From Actinomycetota bacterium (GTDB lineage Bacteria; Actinomycetota; Acidimicrobiia; Acidimicrobiales; Ilumatobacteraceae): DNA of 64,000 nucleotides. The stretch spans positions 1 through 64,000 of the forward strand of contig CANGIP010000006.1 in assembly GCA_947454105.1 (NCBI GenBank), written 5' to 3'. Made by a program: the position numbers and the translations under genes. The notes under the pieces were generated by a model. That model searched no databases, had not been told where the DNA came from, and saw only the letters and a program-made list of their open reading frames with translations. The stretch's first letter is position 1. The number at the start of each line of letters is the position of its first letter. Positions 52,779 through 61,222 of the stretch are shown here, one piece after another.

Positions 52779-52784
52779 TATAAA
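52779..52784 (+). promoter_or_regulatory. Possible -10 of DUF3040 gene
   Basis: TATAAA about 30 bases before the ATG at 52814, leaving a short leader with a strong ribosome binding site AGGAGGTGA at 52800-52808. No good -35 is visible. Confidence 0.4.
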
Positions 52785-52813
52785 AAGACCCGTGAAAGCA
52801 GGAGGTGAGACCC

Positions 52814-53149
52814 ATGGCATTGTCCGAAGACGAACAGCGCATTTTGCGCCAAATCGAACAAGAACTACAAAATGATTCAAAGTTTGCTCAAGCAGTCTCG
52901 CCTTCAGGGTTGTATACCCACTCGGCGAAAACAGTTCGTTGGGCCGTGGTCGGACTTGTTCTTTGTCTCGTCCTCTTGGTCGTCTTATTACAGGTGCACT
53001 ACATCGCGGCCTTCGCAGCCTTTGTCGGCATGTTGGCTTTGCTCGCTGTTATTGAGCGCAACGCCCGAGCGATGGGCAAGGCAGGAATACAAGACGTGGC
53101 CGGGGCAATTCGCAAAGCACGTTCATCCGCTGGCCGTCGCATCCAGTAG
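52814..53149 (+). CDS. DUF3040 membrane protein
   Basis: Actinobacterial DUF3040 protein of 111 residues. The diagnostic N-terminus ALSEDEQRILRQIEQEL is followed by two membrane segments (about 40-60 and 62-80) and a basic tail. Function unknown, but the gene is commonly found near dinB and the mraZ division cluster, as here. An unusually strong ribosome binding site precedes ATG 52814, and converges on the transglutaminase gene with a 9-bp gap. Confidence 0.93.
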   Translation: MALSEDEQRILRQIEQELQNDSKFAQAVSPSGLYTHSAKTVRWAVVGLVLCLVLLVVLLQVHYIAAFAAFVGMLALLAVIERNARAMGKAGIQDVAGAIRKARSSAGRRIQ

Positions 53150-53158
53150 TAAAATTCT

Positions 53159-55429
53159 TTACGGGCGAGATTGATATCCGCCAGCAAGTTTCCAGGCAAG
53201 GCGCGGGCTCAGGTATTCGCGAATCCGAATGCTCATTGGCAACTTGGCGTGATGAAGCGTCACGAAGTCATCCAGTTCTTGATGAAAGGCGGTATTACTT
53301 TCAAGACCCGCGAATAAGTGTTGTGTTATTTGGTTGACGATTCGTCCAATGAATTCGGCATCATCCCAGTTGTGCTCAGCGAAGCGTTCTCCAATTTCAA
53401 AAACAGTGAGTTGACTTGGGATCTCGCCATGGACAGCCTCAAATTGAGCGATAGCAGATCTCCATTGCACGAGAGTTCCATTACTTTCGCGTCGACGAAC
53501 GGCGGACCGGATGAAACGGGGCATTGCAATTGCCCACAAGGCAATGAAGGCGATTGCAACGGCAAGAAAGATCAAAATTCGCGCTGAACTATGTGAACTC
53601 GCTGTCGTCAGCGTTGCTGATGGAGTGGTTGGGTCGACAGGCGCCGTCGTTGGAATGATTCCGAGTGTTGTTGATGTTTGATCGAGTGACGTCGTAGTTG
53701 GGGCAACGGCAGGGGGAGTTGAATCATCTTGGGCAGGCGCAACATTTGTGTAATCAGATGATGGTGCACCTCGACCAGGGGTGGGTTCAAAAAGAACCCA
53801 CCCAATTCCGTCAAACCAAACTTCGGGCCACGCGTGGGCATGTTGACTGCGAACATTGAAGAGTTGAACGTTCGACGTTCCGATCGGGGATTGTTCACCC
53901 GGAGTGAACCCAATCGCGACTCGAGAAGGAATTCCTATCAGTCGAGCGAAGAGAGCGAACGTTGACGAGAATTGTTCGCAATATCCAGTTTTTCGGTTGA
54001 GGAACTCAAGAGTTGCCGTCGCCGAATCGCTTGCGGGCACGTCGAGAGAATAAGTGAAATTATCTCGAAAGTAACTTTGTATCGCCAGCAGCTTTTCGTA
54101 ATTTCCTGTTGAACCCTTGATGATCTCAGCAACTACTTGTTGTAGTTGAGCAATTTCTTGATTCTTGGGGATCTGCAAATATTCGGCATCAGGCGGAGAT
54201 GACGACGTTGAGATTCGCAACGCGTCGGCAGAAGGAACCACAACAGTTGAAACAATCTGGTAGTTGTCGTTTCGCTTGAACCCTTCTTTGCTGACCAGCA
54301 AAGTCCCGCTTTCAGGTTCGTAAAACAAACTTCGCGTCGCTGAGCGTAATTGCACTGGTCGGTCGGCGACTGGTGCGAAATTTCCGGCGAGGCTTTGGAT
54401 GGTGACGAGTTGAGTGACATCCGTTTGTGCCACACCAACTTCAGAAATCGTTGATGCGTTTGCCAGCTGGCCGCCGGCAGTATCCAAAAGGTCTTGCGAA
54501 ACGGTCCATTTGGTCCCGTCAAAATTGGGGAGCGAGGTGATGCGCCAATAAGACGGCGATTCTGCAGCGACACTGAAGAGTATTTCGTCGGTGGGGTCGT
54601 TGAGGCGACCACGAATATCAACAAGGGGATCAAGTTGCGGTCCAGATATCCCAGAATGGTTTGATAACCAAGAATCTTCGGTGGCTCCGGGAAGACGCGG
54701 TCCGACGATGAGCGCAATCACGCTGGCAACAATCGCCAGGATGGCGATGTACGAGGCTGACACCAGAGTTGTCTGACCGGGTCGATATCCAAAAAGTTTG
54801 CTGCTTCGTGTGAGTTGAACGCGAAGGCGCAATACAGCAACTGAAATAATGGCCGTAGCGATCCACAGAGTCGTGACGATGACTCGATTTCGGTCAATGC
54901 CCACACTTGAAAGTACGACAAAAACAATCGTCGAAGGAATCAGTGATTCAACGCGTCCGGCAAATCGAAACGCGAATGCATCGGACAAGAATGCAATGAA
55001 GCCGACACTGAGCAGGCCGATGAATCCGAATCCTGAATGAAGAGCAAGAGGCGGGACGGCGTCGCCAAGGAGTTCCCATGAACCAGAAATTTCCTCCCAA
55101 ACGTACGACCAGGTACGTCCAAGAGGGAGCCCGAAGGTCAAAGTTTGACGGGCTTGAAAATAGGCAGCGAGAAGATACGTAAACAACGTGCTGGCAACCA
55201 GGGACAAAAAGAAGGGCAATTTCGCTCGTCGGAGCATGTAGGCAGATAGATGTGCTGATGTCGCAATAACGAGATACGAAAGAAGAAAACCCCACCCACG
55301 AAAAATTCGGCAAAATGAAATTGCCGTCACGACGGTTAAAGACCACAAAGTGACTACCCCGAGTAAATCGCGGATGGTTCGGTCGTAAGCGATTCTTTTT
55401 TCGGTGATCGGCGAAGGGGGAGTGGTCAC
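53159..55429 (-). CDS. Transglutaminase-like membrane protein (TgpA type)
   Basis: Membrane protein of 756 residues: about six N-terminal membrane segments (to about 250), an extracytoplasmic transglutaminase domain (about 430-560) with Cys in GYCEQFSS, His in HAHAWPEVW and the FEPTPG end, a Thr/Ser/Pro linker (about 575-625), one more membrane segment and a cytoplasmic DUF4129-like tail. With DUF58 and MoxR upstream it forms the known moxR-DUF58-tgpA unit, whose role in envelope processing is poorly understood. Last gene of the leftward operon. Confidence 0.92.
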   Translation of the reverse strand: MTTPPSPITEKRIAYDRTIRDLLGVVTLWSLTVVTAISFCRIFRGWGFLLSYLVIATSAHLSAYMLRRAKLPFFLSLVASTLFTYLLAAYFQARQTLTFGLPLGRTWSYVWEEISGSWELLGDAVPPLALHSGFGFIGLLSVGFIAFLSDAFAFRFAGRVESLIPSTIVFVVLSSVGIDRNRVIVTTLWIATAIISVAVLRLRVQLTRSSKLFGYRPGQTTLVSASYIAILAIVASVIALIVGPRLPGATEDSWLSNHSGISGPQLDPLVDIRGRLNDPTDEILFSVAAESPSYWRITSLPNFDGTKWTVSQDLLDTAGGQLANASTISEVGVAQTDVTQLVTIQSLAGNFAPVADRPVQLRSATRSLFYEPESGTLLVSKEGFKRNDNYQIVSTVVVPSADALRISTSSSPPDAEYLQIPKNQEIAQLQQVVAEIIKGSTGNYEKLLAIQSYFRDNFTYSLDVPASDSATATLEFLNRKTGYCEQFSSTFALFARLIGIPSRVAIGFTPGEQSPIGTSNVQLFNVRSQHAHAWPEVWFDGIGWVLFEPTPGRGAPSSDYTNVAPAQDDSTPPAVAPTTTSLDQTSTTLGIIPTTAPVDPTTPSATLTTASSHSSARILIFLAVAIAFIALWAIAMPRFIRSAVRRRESNGTLVQWRSAIAQFEAVHGEIPSQLTVFEIGERFAEHNWDDAEFIGRIVNQITQHLFAGLESNTAFHQELDDFVTLHHAKLPMSIRIREYLSPRLAWKLAGGYQSRP

Positions 55430-55440
55430 GGGCAGGCGAT

Positions 55441-56607
55441 TCAGACGAGATGTTCAGCAGATAGCGAAGACAGGTGATTCCAACTTTCAGCAAATGTGTC
55501 AAGTTGAGGGCAAGTAAGCACAAACCAATGCGCGGGAAGGTTGCTTGCGGAGGAGGATGCGTCGCACAAGATAACAACAACTATTCGGGCTGACCCGCTT
55601 TGCTTCCAGGTTGTCTCAATCCATTGAGTATCTGGACTTCCTGAAATAATTATGTCGACTTTGATTTGGCCTGCGTTGCGTAATGCAATATTTGAAGAGT
55701 CTTGATCGCTCGTGTCAATCTCAGCGAGGAATGTCAGTACTTGAATTGCTTCTAATGGATCTGAAATAGTAAAGCTTTTCGAGCCGCAGTTGATACCGAC
55801 TTTGGTGAAGTCTTCAACATTCTGATTCGCGATAGATCGCGCAAACGATGCGGCGACAGACACCGCACGCTCAAATCCTTCAGTGGAATACGAACGTGTT
55901 CGTGTATCAAGAGTGATGAGCGTGTCAATTGCAATTTCAGTTTCGTATTCGTTGACCACCAAGTCTTCGCGCTTGGCACTCACTTTCCAGTTGATTCGGC
56001 GTGGATCATCACCGATTGAGTATTCGCGCATTGAGCGAAACTCGGAACTAGTTGGTTGATGCCGTATAGCCCGCTTAATGGCGTCAACTAATTCGCCGGA
56101 ATCAGTTTTTGGATCAGCGATTTTAATATCAACCGATTGGGGGTAGACAGTGATCGCTGTTGATTGCCCCAGTTTTTTTGATCGTCGTGAAAGTCCGAGT
56201 GGATCAGCAACTTCCACGATTGCCGGTCCGAGGACTAAGCCGCCCCGGCGCTGAGTGGCGATTTGGTAATTGGCTTGAGCGACCTGTCCCGCAGGCAGCG
56301 GTGCAAGTGAGATATGAACTCTGCCTCCGTCTTCTGTTTCTTCGTGCACGTCACAGGCAGGGATTCGTGAGCTGGTGAGAAGGCTGAGTTCAACCTGTAT
56401 CACTTGCCCTGCTTCGGGGTTGATGGGGTTGACTATTCGACTGACTTCAATATTTGGTTTTTGAGTAGTGACCAAAAGTAACGCGACAATGACACATGTG
56501 ATGAGCGCTGTGCCCATGATGAAAAGTTCAAGTAGTCCGAAGAGGCGACCGACAGCGATGGTGATCAGACCACCGAAGAAGAAGACTCCGGATTGCCGTG
56601 AGAACAT
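55441..56607 (-). CDS. DUF58 protein
   Basis: A 388-residue protein with two N-terminal membrane segments (about 10-45) and a DUF58 domain, shown by EYSIGDDPRRINWKVSAKR and VNEYETEIAIDTLITLDTR. The DUF58 C-terminal half has a VWA-like fold, a usual partner for MoxR ATPases. Middle gene of the moxR-DUF58-transglutaminase operon: gaps are 2 bp upstream and 11 bp downstream. Confidence 0.92.
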   Translation of the reverse strand: MFSRQSGVFFFGGLITIAVGRLFGLLELFIMGTALITCVIVALLLVTTQKPNIEVSRIVNPINPEAGQVIQVELSLLTSSRIPACDVHEETEDGGRVHISLAPLPAGQVAQANYQIATQRRGGLVLGPAIVEVADPLGLSRRSKKLGQSTAITVYPQSVDIKIADPKTDSGELVDAIKRAIRHQPTSSEFRSMREYSIGDDPRRINWKVSAKREDLVVNEYETEIAIDTLITLDTRTRSYSTEGFERAVSVAASFARSIANQNVEDFTKVGINCGSKSFTISDPLEAIQVLTFLAEIDTSDQDSSNIALRNAGQIKVDIIISGSPDTQWIETTWKQSGSARIVVVILCDASSSASNLPAHWFVLTCPQLDTFAESWNHLSSLSAEHLV

Positions 56608-56609
56608 AT

Positions 56610-57578
56610 TTATCGTCCAGAGGGGACAGGCACAGTTGCCAAAATTTCTTGGATGACGTCACTTGCCGATACGCGACGACCAGAGTTGCTGTTTCGCAAA
56701 ACAAGGCGATGCGCTAAAACGGGGACTGCGAGTTCTTTGACGTCATCGGGGGTTGTGTAATCGCGACCCCGCGCTGCCGCCAGTGCTCGCACCGCTCGCG
56801 CTAACTGAATGATCGCTCGAGGTGATAGCCCGAGTGCGATTTGTGGATGCTTGCGGCTTGCGTGAGCAATGTCGACAAGATAATTCTTGAGCGGATCAAC
56901 CATTGAAACTCGTGAAGCCACGGTGATCATTTCTTGAATATCGCGGGCAGACACAACAGGTGCGAGTTGATCCGTTACATCGGCACCAGTTCCGGGTTCG
57001 AGAATGTCGAGTTCGGCTTGGCGGTTTGGATATCCGATTTCCATGCGAATCAAAAACCGATCGAGTTGACTTTCGGGCAATCGGTATGTCCCATCATGTT
57101 CAACCGGATTTTGTGTTGCAATGACAAGAAATGGGTGAGGCAAACTTCGGGTGACACCGTCAATTGATACTTGCCGTTCTTCCATCGCCTCTAAGAGGGC
57201 TGACTGAGTCTTTGGCGATGCACGATTGATTTCGTCAGCGAGCACAATGTTGGCGAATAGTGGTCCTTCTTGAAACTCAAAGGCCTCGCGTTGTTTACTC
57301 CAAATTGAAACTCCGACGAGGTCGGACGGTAACAAGTCGGGCGTGAACTGAACGCGTTTCCACGAACATTCAATAGAGGCGGAGAGGGCTTTGGCCAAAC
57401 TTGTTTTGCCGACGCCGGGGACGTCTTCGATGAGTAAGTGGCCATCAGCGAGAAGACAGACAACGGCGAGTTCAATCGGGCCCTTTTTCCCCCGAAGAAC
57501 AAGTCCAACATTGTCCACGATGGATTCAAACATGCGGGCAAAGGAACGAGAAGGCGTTGATCCGGTATGAGAAGACAC
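56610..57578 (-). CDS. MoxR-family AAA+ ATPase
   Basis: ATPase of 322 residues with Walker A EDVPGVGKTSLAKAL, Walker B NIVLADEINRASPKTQSALL and the sensor ATQNPVEHDGTYRLPESQLDRF in shorter pieces. This is the canonical MoxR subfamily, unlike the CoxD-like one at 34 kb. GTG at 57578 follows TAGCGT by six bases, so it is probably leaderless. It heads the operon with DUF58 and transglutaminase and is divergent from a ROK kinase gene by 25 bp. Confidence 0.94.
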   Translation of the reverse strand: MSSHTGSTPSRSFARMFESIVDNVGLVLRGKKGPIELAVVCLLADGHLLIEDVPGVGKTSLAKALSASIECSWKRVQFTPDLLPSDLVGVSIWSKQREAFEFQEGPLFANIVLADEINRASPKTQSALLEAMEERQVSIDGVTRSLPHPFLVIATQNPVEHDGTYRLPESQLDRFLIRMEIGYPNRQAELDILEPGTGADVTDQLAPVVSARDIQEMITVASRVSMVDPLKNYLVDIAHASRKHPQIALGLSPRAIIQLARAVRALAAARGRDYTTPDDVKELAVPVLAHRLVLRNSNSGRRVSASDVIQEILATVPVPSGR

Positions 57579-57584
57579 GGTGAC

Positions 57585-57590
57585 ACGCTA
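57585..57590 (-). promoter_or_regulatory. Probable -10 of leaderless moxR, sharing TA with a divergent hexamer
   Basis: TAGCGT on the minus strand, then six bases and GTG at 57578. On the plus strand TAGACG (57589-57594) starts at the same TA step and lies nine bases before the GTG at 57604. Confidence 0.5.
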
Positions 57591-57603
57591 GACGCTAGAT
57601 ACC

Positions 57604-58491
57604 GTGAGTGGGATGGCAACGACCTCAGGAATTCTCGCAGTTGATATTGGCGGAACGAAGTTGGCTGCTGCAGTTGTCACGGCTCAAGGTGACATCATCC
57701 GTCGAGATCGAGTAGCAACACCAGCGCGGGCCCCATGGACGACGCTCTCAACGTTGATTAAACGCATTCAAGCCACTGCCTCCGACATTGAATTAGTTGC
57801 TTGCGGAGTCGCATGCGGTGGTCCGATGAAAATTGGAGGAACCGAGGTTTCCCCGTTACATATTCCAGCATGGGTTGATTTTCCACTGCGGCAATCCATC
57901 GCAGAATTAACGGGTTTGACGACCTACATCGATAACGATGCGAAGGCTCTTGCGTTGGCCGAAGGTTGGAAAGGCGCGGCACGCGATTGTGCAAATTTCA
58001 TGGCAGTGGTGATCGGAACTGGTGTTGGCGGGGGACTTGTTGTGAATAATCAACTCGCGGTTGGTCGTAGTGGAAATGCCGCTCATTTTGGGCACATCGT
58101 GGTTGGGGGTGAGATTGTTGGGCATGACGATCGGCCGTGTCGTTGCGGGGGACGAGGTTGTCTCGAGGCGTACTTGTCGGGACCCGCCGTTGAACGAGAA
58201 ACTGGACGCGACCCCATGTACGCCCCGATGAACTTGAAGGTCCGTAATGGAATTTTGTTAGGACGAGCAGTCGCCTCGGTTGCTGCAGTCGCGGATATTT
58301 CGCGGGTCGTTGTTGGAGGAAGCGTCGCTTTGGGATGGGGTGGCCCGTTTTTTGAAGCAGCCAATGATGAGTTGGTCTCGCGATCTAAACTGCCCTTCAC
58401 CGCGGGGATATCGATCGTTCCCCTCGGTCTCGGTGACTCATCGGCGCTGATTGGTGCTGCCGCGGTGGCACTCGCCAAGATCAATAACTGA
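57604..58491 (+). CDS. ROK-family sugar kinase
   Basis: A 295-residue ROK protein with AVDIGGTKLAAAVV, catalytic Asp in YIDNDAKALALAEGW, GTGVGGGLVV and the zinc motif GHDDRPCRCGGRGCLEAYL in part. It lacks an HTH, so it is a kinase rather than a repressor. The substrate may be glucose, N-acetyl-sugar or another hexose; it differs clearly from the ROK protein at 42 kb. GTG at 57604 or ATG at 57613 is the start. The acyl-CoA dehydrogenase gene follows after 20 bp. Confidence 0.88.
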   Translation: MSGMATTSGILAVDIGGTKLAAAVVTAQGDIIRRDRVATPARAPWTTLSTLIKRIQATASDIELVACGVACGGPMKIGGTEVSPLHIPAWVDFPLRQSIAELTGLTTYIDNDAKALALAEGWKGAARDCANFMAVVIGTGVGGGLVVNNQLAVGRSGNAAHFGHIVVGGEIVGHDDRPCRCGGRGCLEAYLSGPAVERETGRDPMYAPMNLKVRNGILLGRAVASVAAVADISRVVVGGSVALGWGGPFFEAANDELVSRSKLPFTAGISIVPLGLGDSSALIGAAAVALAKINN

Positions 58492-58511
58492 AAATTCACA
58501 GACTGCATCAA

Positions 58512-59747
58512 ATGGCGAGTAAGTTCGCAGTTATGCGTCCGATGTATGACCCTGAAGTCGATGTGTTTCGTAGCCAAGTGCAGACTTTCCTAGCGAAAAA
58601 CCTGCCTGCTGATTGGCGAGGGATTGGCTTACTGCCCGCGGACGAAGCACATGCCTGGGTGATGGAATGGCGCAAGGTTTTACATCGTGAGCGGTACTTG
58701 GCTCCAGGTTGGCCGTCTGAATATGGCGGTGGAGGAATGTCGGCGCTTGAACAAGTGATCTTGGCCGAAGAGTTTGCTAAGGCTGGTGTGCCCACAGGTG
58801 GACCGAACGACGGCTTTGGTATCACCATGTTGGGGAACACGTTGTTGACGTGGGGAACTGAAGAACAGAAGAAGTATTACTTGCCGCGTATCTTGTCGAA
58901 CGAAGACGTGTGGTGTCAGGGTTACAGCGAACCCAACGCTGGTAGCGACTTAGGAAGTTTGGGTCTGAAGGCCACTCTTGACGGTGATCAATGGGTATTG
59001 AACGGGCAAAAAATTTGGACCTCTGCTGGCCATTTGGCTGATCACATTTTTACCCTCGCACGCACCGATCCAGACAGTCCAAAACATAAAGGTATTTCCT
59101 TCCTTTTGGTTGATATGCGTCAACCGGGTATTGAAGTTCGCCCGATCAAAATGATCAACGGCGAGAGTGAATTCAATGAAGTCTTCTACACCGATGCAAT
59201 GTGTCCAAAAGACAACGTTGTTGGCGGACTGAATAACGGTTGGGGTGTCGCGATGACGCTGCTTGGGTACGAACGTGGCGAAGGCGCAGCAACAGTTCCG
59301 GTGCGTTTCCAAGCAGAGCTTGATCGACTGTTGCTCTTGGCGAAGGAGTGTGGGGTTGACCAAGATCCTCGTATTCGACAAAAACTTGCCTGGGCGTATT
59401 CAAAAGTTCAGATCATGCGGTATCTCGGACTGCGCACCTTGACAAAATTCCTTGCCGGAGGCCACCCTGGACCCGATGGCGGAATCTTCAAGCGTTATTG
59501 GAGTGAATATCACCAGGCCGTCACTGACATTTCTATGGAGATCCTTGGCGCTTCAGCGATGTGCCCCGAGGGACGGCCACCTTTAAATTCGTTCCAACCA
59601 GACGATCGCAGTGCACCCAATTCCAGTGGGAGTTGGACCGGCGCTTTTCTCAATGCCCGTGCTGGAACGATTTACGCAGGTTCATCGCAAATTCAGTCAA
59701 ATATTATTGGCGAGATGGTGCTCGGTTTACCTAAGGAACCCCGCTAA
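58512..59747 (+). CDS. Acyl-CoA dehydrogenase
   Basis: FAD enzyme of 411 residues that introduces the alpha-beta double bond in acyl-CoA thioesters. Motifs: WCQGYSEPNAGSDLGSL for FAD/acyl binding, GQKIWTSAGHLADH and the C-terminal YAGSSQIQSNIIGEM with a flavin-binding glutamine region. It resembles the actinobacterial long-chain or steroid-related FadE group. CAGACT lies seven bases before the ATG and may be a weak internal promoter. Overlaps nothing; a small gene follows after 3 bp. Confidence 0.92.
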   Translation: MASKFAVMRPMYDPEVDVFRSQVQTFLAKNLPADWRGIGLLPADEAHAWVMEWRKVLHRERYLAPGWPSEYGGGGMSALEQVILAEEFAKAGVPTGGPNDGFGITMLGNTLLTWGTEEQKKYYLPRILSNEDVWCQGYSEPNAGSDLGSLGLKATLDGDQWVLNGQKIWTSAGHLADHIFTLARTDPDSPKHKGISFLLVDMRQPGIEVRPIKMINGESEFNEVFYTDAMCPKDNVVGGLNNGWGVAMTLLGYERGEGAATVPVRFQAELDRLLLLAKECGVDQDPRIRQKLAWAYSKVQIMRYLGLRTLTKFLAGGHPGPDGGIFKRYWSEYHQAVTDISMEILGASAMCPEGRPPLNSFQPDDRSAPNSSGSWTGAFLNARAGTIYAGSSQIQSNIIGEMVLGLPKEPR

Positions 59748-59750
59748 ATC

Positions 59751-60017
59751 ATGAAGCAAATTCGCCGAACTTTCACGATGATGTACATCGTGTCAGGTGT
59801 GATTGTTCGACCGCGCTTTTGGATAGTCGCGATACGAGTCGCTCGGCGCGTGGTTCCATCCCGTTGGTGGGCGAGACGCCCGTTTTTACCAGTGCCGACC
59901 GGTGACTATGTGAAGTTTCGGCTTGAAACTCAATACGGAGGAAGTTCGCCTCAACCAAACTTGCCGGATGTCTTGAAATACCTGCAATGGGTCCGTCAGT
60001 GGGATGCCATGTCATGA
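59751..60017 (+). CDS. Small protein of unknown function
   Basis: An 88-residue basic protein with one hydrophobic stretch (about 10-28), two Trp-Trp/Arg-rich patches (SRWWARRPF) and a conserved-looking C-terminus ending WVRQWD. It follows the acyl-CoA dehydrogenase gene by 3 bp, so it is probably co-transcribed. I do not recognise the family; the Trp/Arg content and the tidy ending suggest a real protein that binds membranes or a partner. Confidence 0.68.
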   Translation: MKQIRRTFTMMYIVSGVIVRPRFWIVAIRVARRVVPSRWWARRPFLPVPTGDYVKFRLETQYGGSSPQPNLPDVLKYLQWVRQWDAMS

Positions 60018-60052
60018 CCAGTTTTGTTGTTCGTAGGGGAAACTAGTTTCAT

Positions 60053-60550
60053 ATGAGGAGCGCGCTGGTACTGAATGCAACGTATGAGCCGCTGAGTGTC
60101 GTGCCTTCTCGTCGCGCCGTTTGCTTGGTTTTGAGTGACAAGGCCGAAATGGTTGAACATGACGGAGCATTTATTCGAAGCGAACGTTTGTCAATGCCAT
60201 CGCCGTTGGTTATTCGTTTGCGTTATGTCGTCAAAGTTCCGTATCACCGTAAGACTTCATTGTCGCGCCGCGCTGTTTTTGCACGAGACAACCATCGTTG
60301 TCAATATTGCGGAGGTCTCGCCGAATCAATTGATCATGTGATGCCACGGTCTCGAGGCGGTCAACACGCGTGGGACAATGTTGTTGCGGCATGCCGTAAA
60401 TGCAATCTTGGCAAGCGTGACCGCACGCCCGATGAAGCTGGAATGCGTTTGGCTATTCCACCCATGACACCTCGCGAACTAGCGTGGGTGACTGTTGAAG
60501 CGGGGACCGTGCCAGATGCATGGAAGCCTTATTTGTTGAAAGCCTCGTGA
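60053..60550 (+). CDS. HNH endonuclease family protein
   Basis: A 165-residue protein with the HNH fold: CQYCGG and CRKCN form the zinc site, and SIDHVMPRSRGG and WDNVVAACRKCN the catalytic core. The N-terminal VLNATYEPLSVVPSRRAV is typical of a widespread stand-alone group present in most actinobacteria, with no restriction-modification partner. Function is unknown; a housekeeping DNA or RNA processing role is more likely than defence. TAGTTT lies just before the ATG. Confidence 0.92.
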   Translation: MRSALVLNATYEPLSVVPSRRAVCLVLSDKAEMVEHDGAFIRSERLSMPSPLVIRLRYVVKVPYHRKTSLSRRAVFARDNHRCQYCGGLAESIDHVMPRSRGGQHAWDNVVAACRKCNLGKRDRTPDEAGMRLAIPPMTPRELAWVTVEAGTVPDAWKPYLLKAS

Positions 60551-60556
60551 ATTATC

Positions 60557-61222
60557 TTGTCATCGCGTATTAATAGGTTGACTGGATCAAGCGAAGAGTT
60601 TCACCATCGTTCGTTTCCAGATGGGAATGATTCGGTTATCTCGCTGTTCACGCCAGTTCAACCAGCGATCATCCTCGGTTCAACGCAGGAGCGCTCATTG
60701 ATCAATGAGAAAGCCTGTTTGGCGAACAGAATTGAAATCGTCAAGCGACATAGTGGTGGTGGAATTGTATTTCTGGCGAAAGGTTCCACAATTTGGATTG
60801 ACGTTGAAATTCCTCGCGAACATTCCTTATGGTTGAACGATGTTGGCAGTTCATCATTGTGGCTTGGTGAGGTCTTTGAACATGAACTCTCAAAAATTTG
60901 CAACATCAAACTAGAACTTCACCGCGGTGCATTGATCAAAACCTCTTGGTCCTCACTTATCTGCTTTGCCGGACGCGGGCCAGGCGAGGTGTTCACTCAG
61001 GACGGTCGAAAAGTTGTCGGCATTAGTCAACGTCGAACACGTGACTGGGCCAGATTTCAGTGTGCAATTTCTTTGCGATGGAAACCAGATTTACTTCTTG
61101 AGTTGTTGAATGAACCACGGCCGACAATTTCTGAAATTGAAAATTGTGGGTCGAATCTTTCGTTGGATTCTTTAACAGTCGCGACAAAGTTGACTGAAGC
61201 AATTGAGGTGGCTCTGAACTAA
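60557..61222 (+). CDS. Lipoate-protein-ligase-like protein
   Basis: A 221-residue protein of the biotin/lipoate ligase A/B fold. VKRHSGGGIVFLAKG corresponds to the RRxSGGG lipoyl-binding loop, CFAGRGPGEVF and KVVGISQRR (with the catalytic Lys) follow. The usual C-terminal accessory domain of LplA is lacking, as in LipM/LplJ-type scavenging or transfer enzymes. No lipoyl-domain genes are close. Start is TTG at 60557, 6 bp after the HNH gene; a later start cannot be excluded. The stop overlaps that of the convergent M23 gene. Confidence 0.82.
   Translation: MSSRINRLTGSSEEFHHRSFPDGNDSVISLFTPVQPAIILGSTQERSLINEKACLANRIEIVKRHSGGGIVFLAKGSTIWIDVEIPREHSLWLNDVGSSSLWLGEVFEHELSKICNIKLELHRGALIKTSWSSLICFAGRGPGEVFTQDGRKVVGISQRRTRDWARFQCAISLRWKPDLLLELLNEPRPTISEIENCGSNLSLDSLTVATKLTEAIEVALN

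Noticed and set aside
52741-52813. LexA box before dinB or DUF3040
   Set aside because: No GAAC-N4-GTTC palindrome is found in either upstream gap.
56610-57578. Rightward small frames inside leftward operons (moxR, DUF58, transglutaminase and others)
   Set aside because: They lack ribosome binding sites, family similarity and coherent composition, and mirror the codon pattern of the real genes.
60053-60550. HNH protein as part of a defence island
   Set aside because: No methylase, helicase, reverse transcriptase or toxin lies nearby; the neighbours are metabolic and the protein belongs to a common stand-alone family.
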